64,000 bases of DNA from Silurus meridionalis (GCF_014805685.1 NC_060898.1:4620501-4684500); one strand, 5' to 3'. Shown: positions 47,403-59,775, counted from the first letter of the stretch. Made by a program: numbers and translations. Notes: a model not told the origin generated them from the letters alone.

Positions 47403-47992
47403 ATATAGGACCATTTCTTTTATTTTCCACTGTTGCGTCATGCTGATAACTTGCAGATCTGACATTTTTATTACATTTCTTAATCTTATTAATATTTTCA
47501 AAATGTCTGTTGATCTTGAAACCATCATTTTGGCAGCCGCCGTTTCGAGATTCCATTTGGCGGTTGTTACTGGTATTACTGTGTTTCCTGTTAACACCAC
47601 AGGCTCAGTAATTCCAAAAACAATATACTAAAAATGGTGCAAATATTTTCCTTGCGACGTGAGAATGCCCCTGATGATGTGGGATGTCCAGAAAAACAGT
47701 ATCCGTCACTGCCATTGTTTATTCACAGCAGCTATTAACAGTCTTTCCCCAAGCAGCCATTTTTCTTACTCTCTCAAAGGTAATAAAGCAAAGAAAGCAG
47801 CTGATTTAATTAACAGGGTAGATATTTAATGTACGCCTAAAGGTTTATTAAGCTTTTATTTGCACTAATTTGTAATAAATCATTAAGTTGAAGGTAAGCA
47901 TTTCTACAAGTGACTAATTATTTTCCATCTGTGTTGAATAGACCTTCAGGGGGCAGCAGAATTATTCACCTTAAACCTGTTCAAGCTTTTTT
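47403..47992. other. intron segment, nothing recognised
   Basis: AT-rich; no gene or repeat family recognised. Confidence 0.45.
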
Positions 47993-48167
47993 CTTGAACC
48001 ACACCTGCATTATTCTCTTCTGCTCATATTCCATGACACATTCCTCTACCTGTTCGGATTCGAGCAATACCAATTTCTTTTGTTCGTTTTTTTCGTTGGA
48101 TGTGGTTTACAGCTTGTTAGCAGAGTCCATCACTCACACAGACGTGGTCTTTTTTTTTTTTTTTTTT
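47993..48167 (+). repeat. direct repeat, copy 1 of a 175-bp duplication ending in poly-T
   Basis: It starts cttgaaccacacctgc and ends gacgtggtc followed by 18-19 T. It matches 48666-48839 with one visible mismatch (cattcctc against cattgctc). The short shared ORF is not supported as a gene. Confidence 0.95.
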
Positions 48168-48665
48168 CAAGTTGTGTTTATGCTTTCCTGTGTTAACAAC
48201 CATGGACTAAGTGCACAGTTCCCGTGACCAGAATGTAGTTACACAACATCCATGATTACACCATTTTGACAGCACTTTTGCACGCTACATCAAACTGTTT
48301 TGCAATGGTTTCAATGGTTAAACGGTTATGTGGGTATGTTAAGTTTTGAAGACGTTCCTAAGTAAGTAAGTTTAAAGGAAAAGTGCTAGGATCGGGCCTA
48401 TAGCTATAAGATGATGTCCCTCATCAGCCTTTGCATGTCACATGACCTTGTCAGTAATCACTCACCACTTGTTCCTAGTCTGCCTTAATTAGCACATGTA
48501 TTTACGTCTCACCTCCGCACTTTGCCTCGCGTTTGACATGCAAGGTTATTGTTTCTAGATGTTTCCTTGCTTCAGGTTCCACTGTGCAGGTCTTAGTTAT
48601 TGTTTTTTTGTCATTTTGTTTGGAGTTTTTGTTCATTAGTGTGAATTTTGTTTGCACTTCATTAA
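48168..48665. other. spacer between the 175-bp repeats
   Basis: 48420-48660 reads like the 3' part of an interspersed repeat (cctgcc-type start, ending gttcattagtgtgaattttg), but no boundary is clear. Confidence 0.35.
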
Positions 48666-48839
48666 CTTGAACCACACCTGCATTATTCTCTTCTGCTCAT
48701 ATTCCATGACACATTGCTCTACCTGTTCGGATTCGAGCAATACCAATTTCTTTTGTTCGTTTTTTTCGTTGGATGTGGTTTACAGCTTGTTAGCAGAGTC
48801 CATCACTCACACAGACGTGGTCTTTTTTTTTTTTTTTTT
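48666..48839 (+). repeat. direct repeat, copy 2 of the 175-bp duplication
   Basis: Same orientation as copy 1, offset 673 bp, again ending in a T-run. Flanking sequence differs on both sides. Confidence 0.95.
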
Positions 48840-50764
48840 GAGATTGGAAGCTTCATATAAATTCAAGGGTTCATAGAAAGTTAAGGCCAGCTTTCCCATC
48901 AGTAGGGAAAATCTTGTTTGGACTGAGATAGATGCCAGGCTTCAGGACTTTTGACAGTGCAGTCAACTCACCTTCCCTGGGAACATTAGAAAAAGAGAGA
49001 GCGCACAAGAGAGAGAGTGTAGAGTCTTTGGACAAAGCCAGCACCTTGGTGGAAGAGATATTTTATAAAATATTGTCTCAGGGACACCCTGACAAGCTCT
49101 GACACTAGAGGCACCAGAATCATTTTAGCTCTTCCCATGGCTGGATAATACAATAAAGGCACAGGCAAAAATACAGCAGTAGTCATGCCTTTTCTCCGAA
49201 TTTTCCATCTTACCAGACGATGCCACGAATGAGACGTTGCGTTATTATAATGCGGTGCTAATGAAGCTTCTCAAGATATGACTCCCCACTTAACTATAAA
49301 TAACCCCGGAATGTTAATTTGAGTAAAAGATCTGTCATGGAAATCTTTTCATTGGAGAAGTCGATGCAATAATCCATTTGATTCAATTCCCACATAAAAA
49401 GCAAGGCTTTCGAAATCAGGGAAATGAATAACACGAGTGTGTCACCTATTATGTGTGAGATTCGTGCGTGTGTGCGTAAGTCTGAGATTAAAATACGACA
49501 GACAAAGCACGAGGTGAGCACTGTTCGTTTTCATGTATTGATTTTTCATGACAGCGGGACGGAAAGCTCACGCAAACACACTAAGCCCCTTTTCTCTGCG
49601 TTCTGCCACAGCTGGCTAGTTTGTCAACACACAAATTGTGTTAGCTCGAAGCTCGAGCTCCAAATCCCACAGTGAACACAGCCAAGGGTCACGTTATGCC
49701 AGCAGACAGCTTTTTGGAGTTGTTTACTTCATTCTGTGGTTTGGAGTGTGTTAAAGAAGATGCCAGCTCCATTTTTTTTTATTTCTTTGGGTGACAGCAC
49801 TTGTGGTGAGAGACAGGCAATAAGGAGCTTTTGTAATGACAGGCAGAAATAGCTCTGTTCTTTCTCCTTAGTGTCCACTGTGTCAGGGAGTCAAACACTG
49901 GTCTTTGTGCAATCGTATTACTGTAATTATCGAAGCGGCCTTACAGAGTTCAGCGATGTCTGGCTCAAGGTCTCCTAAAATGGACTCTTGTAAAAAGAAA
50001 TTCAAGTTAGATATACAGCACTGTGCAACTGTTTTGTTATACTTTTAATAACTATAATAAAAGTAAAATAAAATGTTTATTTTATAACTTTTGCATCAGT
50101 ATTTCTCAAATAGATATTAGACACATAAACATTCTGAATAAAAAATTATATATTACAGGGGGAAAAAATGACACCCAGGAGAACATGCTATGATTTTCAT
50201 TATGGTTCTGATAGTTTGCTTTTATTTCTGTGGTACAGACAGACAGCAAATCATACATTTACTAATATATTATTATTATTATTATTATTATTATTTATTT
50301 TTTAACTGTACCATAAATTGTACAATACCTGAGGTGTATTTTAGTTTAATTTTGTATTGTAGTTTAATACTCTTTTCAGTGGTTAATACTGGATCTTTGT
50401 ATGAACAAATGTTTAATTTAATAATTTATGGAGGCAATTTTACATTATAGGGATTTTTTTATTTATTTTTTTTGCATGTAAGACTTTTGCACTACACTGT
50501 ATATCAAAGGCTGAGAAGAGAAGAACGATTCAGAGCACTATTATTCTGAAGAATGAGTCAAGTAAAGGTCACCATCCAAATAGCTACTTGAGAAAAAAGG
50601 AGAATCCGTCTTGTGAAGTAGCGTATTACACAGAATATAAGATTTAAAGCAACGTGTATGAAATAAAACACATGGGGGGATATGCTGTTCTGGGAAAATA
50701 ATCAACATGGTCTGGAGCTAATATCAGAGTGATTTAGATTTTATCTTATTTATACAACTAAGCA
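48840..50764. other. intron segment with a (TAT)n run at 50266-50297
   Basis: No gene or further repeat family recognised. Confidence 0.45.
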
Positions 50765-50880
50765 GATATGGGATTAAGGGACTTGCTCAGGGGCCCAACA
50801 GTGGCAACTTGGTGTTGCTGGGATTTAAACTTATGACCTTCAGCTCCAAAATCCAAATCCTTGATCACTAAACTTGAATG
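50765..50880 (-). mobile_element. SINE fragment (minus strand)
   Basis: The plus strand gacttgctcaggggcccaac, gttgctgggatttaaactta and ccttgatcactaa is the reverse complement of the body, B box (about 50818-50828) and head of the SINE family seen at 25521. Confidence 0.68.
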
Positions 50881-52329
50881 AAAAATAAAAATTAGCCATT
50901 AAATATTACATTGAATATTACTGAATGTCCTGGAAACAAGTTAGTCAATTTTCTCACATACATTATAGTAGCTATAAACAGTCATCCATCACCAGACTCT
51001 ATAATTTTTGTTTAAGACAAAAAGGTTGTTATTTTAGTAAAAATTGTGATCAAAAAGTCAGAAGATATTCCTATAAAGACAAAATGACTGCTACAATGTG
51101 CTGAGAGAATGTTTACTTAAATCCCATCAGCCCTGCTTTGATGACTTCGTATCTATGAAGGTAGTTTGTATTAGGACAGAGAGCTATTAGCATTCAGATT
51201 GTTTGTGTCAACATGGTCTTTATTATGCTAGCTAACATTGATTATGAAGCTGTTTGTAGCTAGCATTAGCTAATGTTTTTCTTCGTGAAAGAAGCAGTAA
51301 TTTCACTAAATTTAAGGGTGAAGTAAAACCCAAAAACACAGCTCGGCATGTTAATGACTGGTGAAACTCCTGAAGACTTTCTCATTGTGGAAAGCTGGAG
51401 ACCATAAATGGTAAATAATCATCACTTCTCTTTTCTTTTTTCATAGCTTTTGTTTATGAAGCATGTCCATTATACAAGTCTTTGTGAATGAGCTGGTACT
51501 ATAGAAATTATAACATATTCCACGAAGTGACTTCATATACTTATATAATTAACTACTGTCTATTAACCAACATCTTACCATTCAGAATCGAAATTCAAGC
51601 CATCATGTTTTGACTTTAAAACACCACTTTTCCTCAGTGGTTGCTTGGATGGTTCTAGTTTTCTAAAGATGTCTTACTTGGAATGTGTTCTGAAAAGGAA
51701 ACTCTCTGTTAAAAGGGTTGACATTCAGTTTTTTAGGACTTCCTCAAAGTGGAAAACTAAAGAATTCCGTAGTGTATCAGCATGTGGTTGTGGCTTTGCC
51801 CAGAAGTTGGGCAAGCTCTGGTTAAACAAATCATAGGGGTCATGCTGGGCAGTTGCAGGTTGATATACAGCTTTGAGAAAACAAACTGCTTCTTTAAGCA
51901 TACGGTAAGCTTAAATGAGCTATTTCGCATTGCAAAGTAAATAAAAGCAGAGATGCTAGAGGCTGCTACAAACACAGTGGCAAAGACATCTGTAAAATGG
52001 TGAACCAAAGAAAGGCCAAAAATAGAGAAAAATCCCCAGATTACATTATCAGTGTGAAATAAACACAAGTTGATCTTTACAGTGTTTGTTTTGCTGGGTT
52101 GCAAATGAGTTCTTTTACTCTTTTTAAGTGTAGAAAACCAGTCACGGACTCATTTCCCACAGCTGCAGGCTGCAGTTGTGTTCAAATACATGTAAACATT
52201 TCCCAGCAGTCTATAGGAAAAGTAGGCTACATTTTGACTGCACAGCCAGCATCTCTACACCTCCCCCACCACCCACTCCATCACTAGTTTCCTCTATAAA
52301 CATGTTCATCATCCACATTTTATTGGTTG
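50881..52329. other. intron segment, nothing recognised
   Basis: ORFs at 51645-51836 (+) and 51757-52104 (-) have no recognisable domain or splice context. Confidence 0.4.
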
Positions 52330-53120
52330 AGTCATTTAAGATGGAAGGAGCATAAAACTGAAACACAACTGAAAAAGACACAGTGAAGTAAAACTGGGTT
52401 ACTTGTGGAAGTCAGTTAACACATTAATTGAGTTAAGTTAATGTAGCTCAAGTGAACCTACATTTAATCCATAAATGATAAAGAATTGTGTATGCTACAC
52501 ACCACTATACATGCATATGTAAATGAGCAGGTAGAAATGATAGCATATGATGACAAATGCATTAATATATTCCTATAAGTTGCCTTTAAATCATAATTAC
52601 TGTTGAAAAATTAACGAACCCATTTGACCAATCAGAAGATGTATAGATGTATTCATCCTCATAATATACATTATATAGATATATTAAATTAAATTACATT
52701 TTATTAATGGAGTCATGTAAAAATTAAACTAAGAATAGAGCTGGAAAACCATAGAGAAGTAAAACTGGGCTACTTGTGGAAGTACAGTTAAAACATTTAT
52801 TAACTTAGTGAAATGCATTTAGCTACCCTTCATGACTTCTTTCATAAATGTTAATCATCTACACACCACTATACTTTCCTATGTGAATAAGCAGGTAGTA
52901 AAGATACGATAACATACGGCAAATGTGTTAATATATTCCTATGATTTGCCTTTAAGTGTTAAATATTGTTAGAAAGTCAGAAGATTAGATATACTGTATG
53001 AGCAGGATGGAGCATAAAATTAGCCTAAGTGAAAAAAAACTGAGCAGGGCTACTTGTGGAAGTTCACTAAATATAAAGTTAGTTTTAACTAATTACTGTA
53101 AAGCTTGAGTAAACCTAGAA
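52330..53120. repeat. degenerate tandem repeat, about 270-370 bp units, three copies
   Basis: The unit start (aagtaaaactgggttacttg, then tggaagt) occurs at about 52386, 52757 and, degraded, at 53045. Unit ends share caccactata, gagcaggtag and aatatattcctat before tgcctttaa (52500-52590 and 52860-52955). The phrase ggagcataaaa also recurs (52347, 53011). Confidence 0.75.
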
Positions 53121-53278
53121 AGCAGGATTGATTTTATATTTTATATAATGTGGTTATGTGGTGTATAACTGAACACTGAAAGCTAGCTGCTACAATACAA
53201 AGGCCATTCAGCTAGCTTGTTTTCTGCTAGCGAACAGCCAATAGATTAGGACCACCTCTGTTGTTAGTTAGCTTGAGC

Positions 53279-53580
53279 TAAAGATGTCTCTGACTGCAAT
53301 AATACAAGAACGTTGAATTTACCACATGCATGATGTATTTAGTTTGCATTGTGACAGCCAGCTATTAGGATTTAGTGTCATCAAAACACAAAATTTCATC
53401 ATTCTAGCTAACATTTAGAAGATTGGGAATAATGCGTTTCTTTATTTCCTGAGTGAAAGATGCACATATTTGCTATTAAAGTAATTAAAGCCAGTATGAT
53501 TTGTGACAGACATCTTTTTCTTTTGTGAATCTTGATTGGTTTTTATACTTTTTAGTAAAATTGCAATTTTATTGTATTAT
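53279..53580 (+). repeat. dispersed direct repeat B, copy 1
   Basis: The segment from aaagatgtctctgact to attgcaattttattgtatta matches 55119-55411 at roughly 94% by eye, with one small deletion near the start. Confidence 0.93.
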
Positions 53581-55024
53581 AACATCTGCTCTGATGTAGC
53601 ACTTTTTTAATCCCTCTCATTTCTGTGGGGAAAAATAAACTTGTATTGAACCACTGTTGCTGTTAGGTGTTGTCATCTGTAACTTTAAGCTTCTAAGTGA
53701 CCTTTGCAACAAACAAAGCATTTTTCACAATCATTTATGTCCCTGCTGTGCTTGAGACCCTGTAAATTCCTGAGGTCAATCGCCATCTCAGCTTCTTAAT
53801 CGCTTATGTATATGATTTTCGACAATTCTTGCAGCTAGATTAGTCGACGTAAGGTTTTTCTGTAAAGACCATATTAATTAGCAGGGTTAGTCTGGAGCAG
53901 AGATTCAACATAACCTTACAATATAAATAATTTAAGGTCACATTGAAACTACTATTTATGACGAATAAAGCGTTGTTACACTCATTCAAACCTATAACCT
54001 TTTATTATATTTTGAAAAGGTAACCACTTTTAGTAGAGTATTAAATGCCACTAGGTTGGAGTAATAACTCTAGCACTTCCAACCTTATTAGATTCTAGAG
54101 CTTATATCATCAAACTATGTAACTTTAGTGCTAAGATGTTTAAATTAGGCTTTGACAGAAAGTAACCCAACACGAAACCTAGAGAGATTTTTGGAAAAAA
54201 AAAAAGAAAGGACTTATAATTATATACACTGGGGTTTAGAAGTATGAGTCCATTCCTTGTTAGCAATTCTATGTGTGTTGAAATGGACCAGTTCTGTGGA
54301 GAAAAAAGCACAGACCAGACAGTTTGTACTAGTCTTACTCTTGTTTATTTGCAGAAATACAGATGTTTTTATACACTACAAAAGGATGTTGCCAGCCTTT
54401 GATTGGTGTAAGCATTAATTAGCTTAAACAGCATGAGCAAATAATAACGCGTAAAAGCGCATGTTGGCAAAAATATACGTGCAGCTGGGAGAGGGTTGGA
54501 AAAATGGAAAGTTTTGTATAATTGGGCAGTTGGTTCTTACAAACAGTGCAAGGATTTTATACAATAAACAACTCCACCACATCTAGTGTTCTTTCTGTCT
54601 ATAATGTATTTGAATTTTATTTGCAAATGATAATATCAGCAAAAACAAGAGTAGAAAAAGTAGTATCTTAAAACTAGAATGAAAAGTGATAAAAATTTTA
54701 ATCTTTAAAACTATGTGAATTATGTTCTTGTTCTGTTTCTCTGGGAATATTAGTCACACAGACACCAGGATGTGTATGAAAGCTATCCAAAGTTTAATGA
54801 AAGAAAGAATGCATATAAAGTCCTCCATGACGACTATGAGAACATTGCGTTACAAATTAGTACACGACGAACCAAAACATTGTTGAAGGTTATTTCTTTG
54901 TACAAACGTAAGCATCTATCATAAAGATATAACTAAAGATATAAATTACTCCTGGTAGAATAAATAAATAAGTGAAATATTACTCAACACATACCTTTTT
55001 TTTTTTCTTTTTTTTTTTCTTTTG
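53581..55024. other. intron segment, nothing recognised
   Basis: AT-rich; no gene or repeat family recognised. Confidence 0.45.
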
Positions 55025-55516
55025 CACAGTATTCTTCATTTGGTTTTTCCTTTTTTTTCATGGATGCTTAGAATCAGTTTTATTCTTGCCAAGTCTGTTT
55101 GTTTGTTGCCCTAAAGGTAAAGATGTCTCTGACTACAAGAACTTTGTATTTACCGCATGCATGATGTATTCAGTTTGCATTGTGACAGCTAGCTATTAGG
55201 ATTTAGTGTCATTAAAACACAAAATTTCATCATTCTAGCTAACATTTAAAAGATTGGGAATAATGCGTTTCTTTATTTCCTGAGTAAAAGATGCACATAT
55301 TTGCTATTAAAGTAATTAAAGCCAGTATGATTTGTGACAGACATCTTTTTCTTTTGTGAATCTTTATTGGCTTTTATACTTTTTAGTAAAATTGCAATTT
55401 TATTGTATTATACTATATGCTCACAGTATTCTTGATTTGGTTTTTCCTTCTTTTTTTTTTTTCATGGATGCTTAGAATCGGTTTTATTCTTGCCGAGTCT
55501 GTTTGTTTATTGCCCT
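55025..55516 (+). repeat. partial tandem duplication A-B-A'
   Basis: Segment A (55025-55112, cacagtattcttcatttgg to tttgttgccct) is repeated as A' at 55422-55516. Between them lies B copy 2 (55119-55411). The period is about 397 bp, with one and a quarter units present. Confidence 0.92.
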
Positions 55517-55808
55517 GGCATTTTCCTGTTGGTGAGCATGCTCTTGTGGATCTGTTTTTGGATCTGTCTGCCTGTCTTTTTTTAACAAAAGCAAACATTG
55601 CACATGCCTGACATTTAAATCAATGGATGGACTTGAACCCAAGGAAAATCTCACCTTTTTGTATAAAGGATTTTACAATTTTCCTAGAAGTTCATTCAAA
55701 ATGTTGATACGTTTGTTTACAATTTTTTTCAGTATTTTGAAACGTTTGGATTTAAATTTTACAGTGAGCTCAGATTTCAGAAACTCACTGTACAGATGGG
55801 TCACATTT

Positions 55809-55992
55809 GTGCATTCGGTAGACACTCTTATCAACAGCAACTTATAGTTATTTTATTTTATTCAACTGGGCCATTGAAGTTTTAGCATCTTGCTCAAGAG
55901 CCCACAAAGGGCAGTTTTTTTTAGGACTGGGATCTGAGCTCACTGCCTTGCAATCAGAAGCCCAGCATCTTAACCACTGAGCTGAGATGTCA
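55809..55992 (-). mobile_element. tRNA-derived SINE (minus strand)
   Basis: The plus strand begins with the complement of the shared tail (gcattcggtagacactctta, then tcaacagcaactta). It continues through ttgctcaagagccc (body) and gggatctgagctc (B-box complement, about 55929-55939) and ends ttaaccactgagctgagat (A-box complement). The whole element is present but mutated. Confidence 0.72.
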
Positions 55993-56717
55993 CACCTGGA
56001 TGGAAGACAAAATCATTTTCTGGATGAAGAATGGCCCAGTCACAGCATTAAAAAGTGATTTTTTTTTTTCATTTGAGAAAGCACATTAATTGTGAAATCT
56101 TGCCCACACTTTTGCCTGAGATGTGGGTAGAAGACCTCCCAGATGTTTCAGAGCGTAGGCAGAGATTTGACTTCTTTAGCATTTCCACGCTTTGCTGCGA
56201 TTGCTGTGTAAACACAAAGCAATTTTAATAATGGGATTTGTTGAGACGGTGTCATTGAAGATGGCCTGTGTTATTGATCAGAGTAATTCAACATTTATAC
56301 ATACCTGTCTAAACAACATTGAGATTCGAGACACGGCAGCCCGCAGAGTAAAGATGCCCCGACGGCATGGTGTATGAAAGACCGAAATCAATTATTAGTT
56401 AATGTTTATTTAGAAGTTGAAATTGTTGCCATTGTTATAAAGTCCATTTTACGGTTAATCCGAGTGTGTTTGAGAGGTGGAGGGAAATCGAGCAGATGGC
56501 TGTCACTTAAATATCACAGAGAGACAATGAAGCTTGGGCGCACGCATTTGCTGCTCTGAAAGACTGGGACGGCAGCGAGAGCGATGATAAGCCGAAGGGC
56601 AAAATAAAGATACGAAGTATTTGAGATGCATTTTTTGCTGAGTATGCTTTATACATGCTTAAATTCTTATAGAGTAAAGCAAATCCCTTAAGAACCCCCT
56701 CTTCTCTGTGTATACAG

Positions 56718-56850
56718 GATTGGCTGAGTAAGTTCGGGTATCTCCCACCGGCTGACCCTGTGACCGGCCAACTGCAGACTAAGGAGGCTCTGACCAAGGC
56801 GATTAAAGCCATGCAGCGATTCGGAGGCCTGGAGGAAACCGGAGTGTTTG
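56718..56850 (+). CDS. mmp17: mmp17 exon 2: peptidoglycan-binding-like prodomain
   Basis: The exon encodes 44 codons plus one base (residues 46-89), from DWLSKFGYLPP to GLEETGVF. This is the helical prodomain that keeps matrix metalloproteinases latent. The segment LPPADPVTGQLQT, followed by AIKAMQRFGGLEETG, is closer to MMP17 (MT4-MMP) than to its paralog MMP25, whose equivalent region has a different PPxxP stretch. The acceptor is tatacag at 56711-56717 and the donor is GTGAGC at 56851. The exon starts in phase 0 and ends in phase 1, so the Asp codon is split (G|AC) with exon 3. No stop or frameshift is present. The family recognition is confident. Which of the two teleost mmp17 duplicates (a or b) this is cannot be decided from 135 residues. 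Confidence 0.92.
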
Positions 56851-58359
56851 GTGAGCGTCTGCTTGCAACATCGCACCTTCTAGTGATTTCGAAGTTAAAA
56901 GAGCGCCGGTTATTTTTTGCATAGAACAAGAAACTCATTTATGAACTCTACGTGCCTGCTAATTTACTGTGGAAATTGGCTTGTGCTATTATTTATATCA
57001 CTCACCAGGTGTGCGTGCTGGTTCGTTATGCAGACTCGCTCGTCTTCGAATTATTATCTCTGAGAAGATTGCTTCACAACGCTTTTATGATAGCCGAGCA
57101 CAGGTATTTGAAGTGGAATAAAATGGAAGTTATGAAATGTATTGAAAAGTATTCCAAAGATAATAGAAGGGTCAGATAAGCAACAAGGCAATCGGCAATG
57201 AGAAAAGCTAGAAATGGCAAAGACTTCGCAATGAGCTTACAGCTTGCAAACTCCAGAACCAGGAATTGGTGTTAGAATTCACACACCTCATTGCGCAAAT
57301 ATAGGTTCATACTCGGTCTTTGTCCTTTCATACAGTGGCAACTTTCTGTTCTAATCGAAAAGCTAGCGTTATTCGTAGAAATACGAGTGGCGTTCAAGTC
57401 AAACCAGGTATAAAAATAGATGCTAGTGTGGTGGTACTACATGCAGTAGTAAGTGGTTAGTGTGTCTTATCACTGATAGGTGGCGCACTTGTGGTGGGCC
57501 AGTCCAATGATTGTTAATCAAGATGGCAGACAACAGTGCGTGAACGAAAGCTTAAAACTGGCACATATCTACAAGACTATCAATCAGTACAGCGATGAGA
57601 CGCTCAGTAAGACATTTGGTATTGTGTAAAGATGGTCATATGTCCGTCAGTGATGTTCCCCGGTCATGTAGGGTCCCTGCCCACATTAGCATTTCAGCAC
57701 TGATGTCAAAGTGAAGCTGATGGTGCAGGCTTACTGATAAATCTTAGTTAAGCACTGGGATATGCGGTTTCCACTTTTAGAAATTTGTTATTTCATTTTA
57801 TAAACTCAAAAGTCCCGGTTTGACTTGAACATCCATTAAAATATTAATTACCAAGCTAAAAGGTAGGTTAGCAGGTAAATATTCATTCAAATTGAACAAA
57901 GGTTGTTAAGGATCTACTTGTTTAAAACCGCGAGATGATTTCGCTGAGTTATGATTGTTGTGCAACACTTGTACACCTGTGACTTCATCCTTATTCATTT
58001 TTTTTAGTCTTGGGATAGAAAATGGCATGTGCTTACCATATAATTAGCCAATACATGTTGATATACAGTGTGTACTGTATAAATTAATAATGTCTATAAT
58101 TAAATCTACCTTTTCTCTCTAGGGTCTATGTATCAGGGTTGCACTTTTAAAGTGATTCATCACTCGGTATCGGCGGTAAAAATATAACAAAAAGTAACAA
58201 GACGACATCCTTTTTTCTAAGATTTCTAGAAAAATCTGATTATCTGTTAAAAAAAAAGTTGACAAAGAATCTTTTACAACAAATGATCAATAGTCCTGTA
58301 TTATATATTGAAGTGTATTATACATGCAAACAATTGTGTATGTTTTTCTTTTTTTTCAG
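56851..58359 (+). other. mmp17 intron 2 (1.5 kb, phase 1)
   Basis: The intron begins GTGAGC and ends in a T-run plus cag. I see no repeat family or gene inside it; it is AT-rich unique-looking sequence. Confidence 0.88.
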
Positions 58360-58495
58360 ACCAGGCCACCTTGGGGTTAATGAAGACGCCACGCTGCTCA
58401 CTGCCAGACATGTCGGAGACGGAGACAACGTCTAGCAGGAGAAGGCGAGCCCTTTCACCTCAGAAAAAGTGGGCCAAGAGACACCTGTCCTGGAG
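58360..58495 (+). CDS. mmp17: mmp17 exon 3: cysteine switch and furin-type cleavage site
   Basis: The exon completes the split Asp codon and encodes residues 90-135. PRCSLPD at residues 100-106 is the cysteine switch; Cys102 is expected to ligand the catalytic zinc in the latent enzyme. RRRR at residues 116-119 is a proprotein-convertase site that would let furin-like enzymes remove the prodomain in the secretory pathway, as is known for membrane-type MMPs. The exon ends with WAKRHLSWR, the usual first strand of the catalytic domain. The acceptor is a strong T-run ending in cag at 58359 and the donor is GTATAG at 58496. It ends in phase 2, with Arg135 split AG|G. The next exon, which would continue the catalytic domain up to the zinc site, is not found before 64000, so the gene runs off the window. 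Confidence 0.93.
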
Positions 58496-59514
58496 GTATA
58501 GTAGCTGAAGCTATACACTGTCATGCCAGGGTGTTGGTGGAACACTTACCATGGACTGTCCATTATAGCCTTGCAGTTTGCATAGGGACAGAGACAGAGC
58601 TTCGGATATGTGTGACAAAACAAGAGTCGTCTGTCTCGCTGCTCTCGTGAAAGGGAAGTTTATTAAAAAGCACTGAGCAACATATGGATTTAGCAAATTC
58701 ATCAACACAGATGGGTGCTGATGGAGACTGATTTAGAGAGTTTGTGCTCCTGTAGCGAGAGAAAATGTGTGTGTGCACGTTTCCGCATGTCTCCCATAGG
58801 CACGGTGAATGCTGTACCACTTTTATTGATGGTAGAGGTTTTGGGCAGGCTTGTGAGGGGTTTTTTTTTTGTGTTTTTTTTTCTTTTATCCTTCCTTCTC
58901 TCTTATTATCAGATCCCGCTGAGATCTCACACATTCATCGGTACCGATCTTACAGCTCTGGTCTTGCCTCAACCAAAATTCTTCATCCCTCCTTATTGTG
59001 AAACAGATTCGGGCCACAGTATGATTCCTCAAACATACGAGTCAATTCAGTTGCTGGACTTTTTTTTTTTCCTTCTGTTTTTCTTTATTTCACAGCTCAC
59101 TGGTTTGGTGTTAATTTGGTCTCTGTGCTTGTCTGTAAGGACAAATGTGTGAAGACCGAAAAGCTTTGTTAGGGAATTATCAGGACCAGTGGGTGTGCTT
59201 ATTGGAAGGCCATTTTATTTCCAACACGGCATTCTTATTCATGTTGTAATTAAACGCCCCAAAAAAAAAACGCTTTGGGGTGAATTAGAATCTAACTGTT
59301 ACAAGAACTACAGAATCATCCCAGCCATGCTTGTGTACATAAAGCCCCATCTCATGCAACCTACAGAATGGTGGCTGGCAAAGTTTTTCCATGGTAGTTC
59401 CTTGTCCAGCAGGTGAACTGTAACATACAGGATGTCAATGCAAACTGAAGATCCACATGCAAATGATATGCATAACATATACCTGAACATATACTTCAAG
59501 GCTCTTCTCTGTTC

Positions 59515-59775
59515 TGGCACCTAGGTGCTGGAATGAACTTCACTTAGATGTCCGTATAGCGGAGTCCCTGACTATCTTTAAGCGACGATTGAAGACCTTC
59601 CTCTTCCTGAAATACTTAAATTAGCACTTGTCAAGATTGCTTTGGAGAATTCAAGAGTTATATTTATATTAAGTTTATAATCTTGCGTAGATTTATTCAT
59701 TGCTAGAGACTCAAAGCACTTTTGTACGTCGCTCTGGATAAGGGCATCTGCTAAATGCCGCAAATGTAAATGTAA
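59515..59775 (+). mobile_element. LINE 3' end: ORF2 C-terminus and SINE-like tail
   Basis: 59517-59621 reads open as APRCWNELHLDVRIAESLTI, then FKRRLKTFLFLKYLN, then TAG. The WNELP.DVR....L..FK.RLKT.LF pattern is the C-terminus of reverse transcriptase ORFs in L2-like LINEs. After a short 3' UTR comes gtcgctctggataagggcat, ctgctaaatg and aaatgtaaatgtaaat (59727-59777), a terminal hairpin-like tail with short repeats, also found on the SINEs in this window. The 5' part is truncated. Confidence 0.8.

Larger units (their letters stand above)
8810..56717 (+). other. mmp17 intron 1 (47.9 kb, phase 0)
   Basis: The intron begins GTAAGA and ends TATACAG. It accounts for three quarters of the window. 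No additional MMP exon is visible and none is needed, because exons 1 and 2 join in frame in the order expected for the family. Its recognisable content is repeats, listed separately. The remaining stretches have no codon pattern, splice-flanked ORF or family motif that I can recognise. Confidence 0.85.

Noticed and set aside
47910..48876. Two similar small ORFs ending in poly-Phe
   Set aside because: They are the two copies of the 175-bp duplication, with the poly-T read as Phe; there is no start context or other support.
51757..52104. 115-codon minus-strand ORF with hydrophobic stretches
   Set aside because: No family motif recognised, it overlaps a plus-strand ORF, and it lies within intron 1 without transcription signals.
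56507..56938. 143-codon minus-strand ORF across 56.5-56.9 kb
   Set aside because: It is the antisense shadow of mmp17 exon 2 and has no motif of its own.
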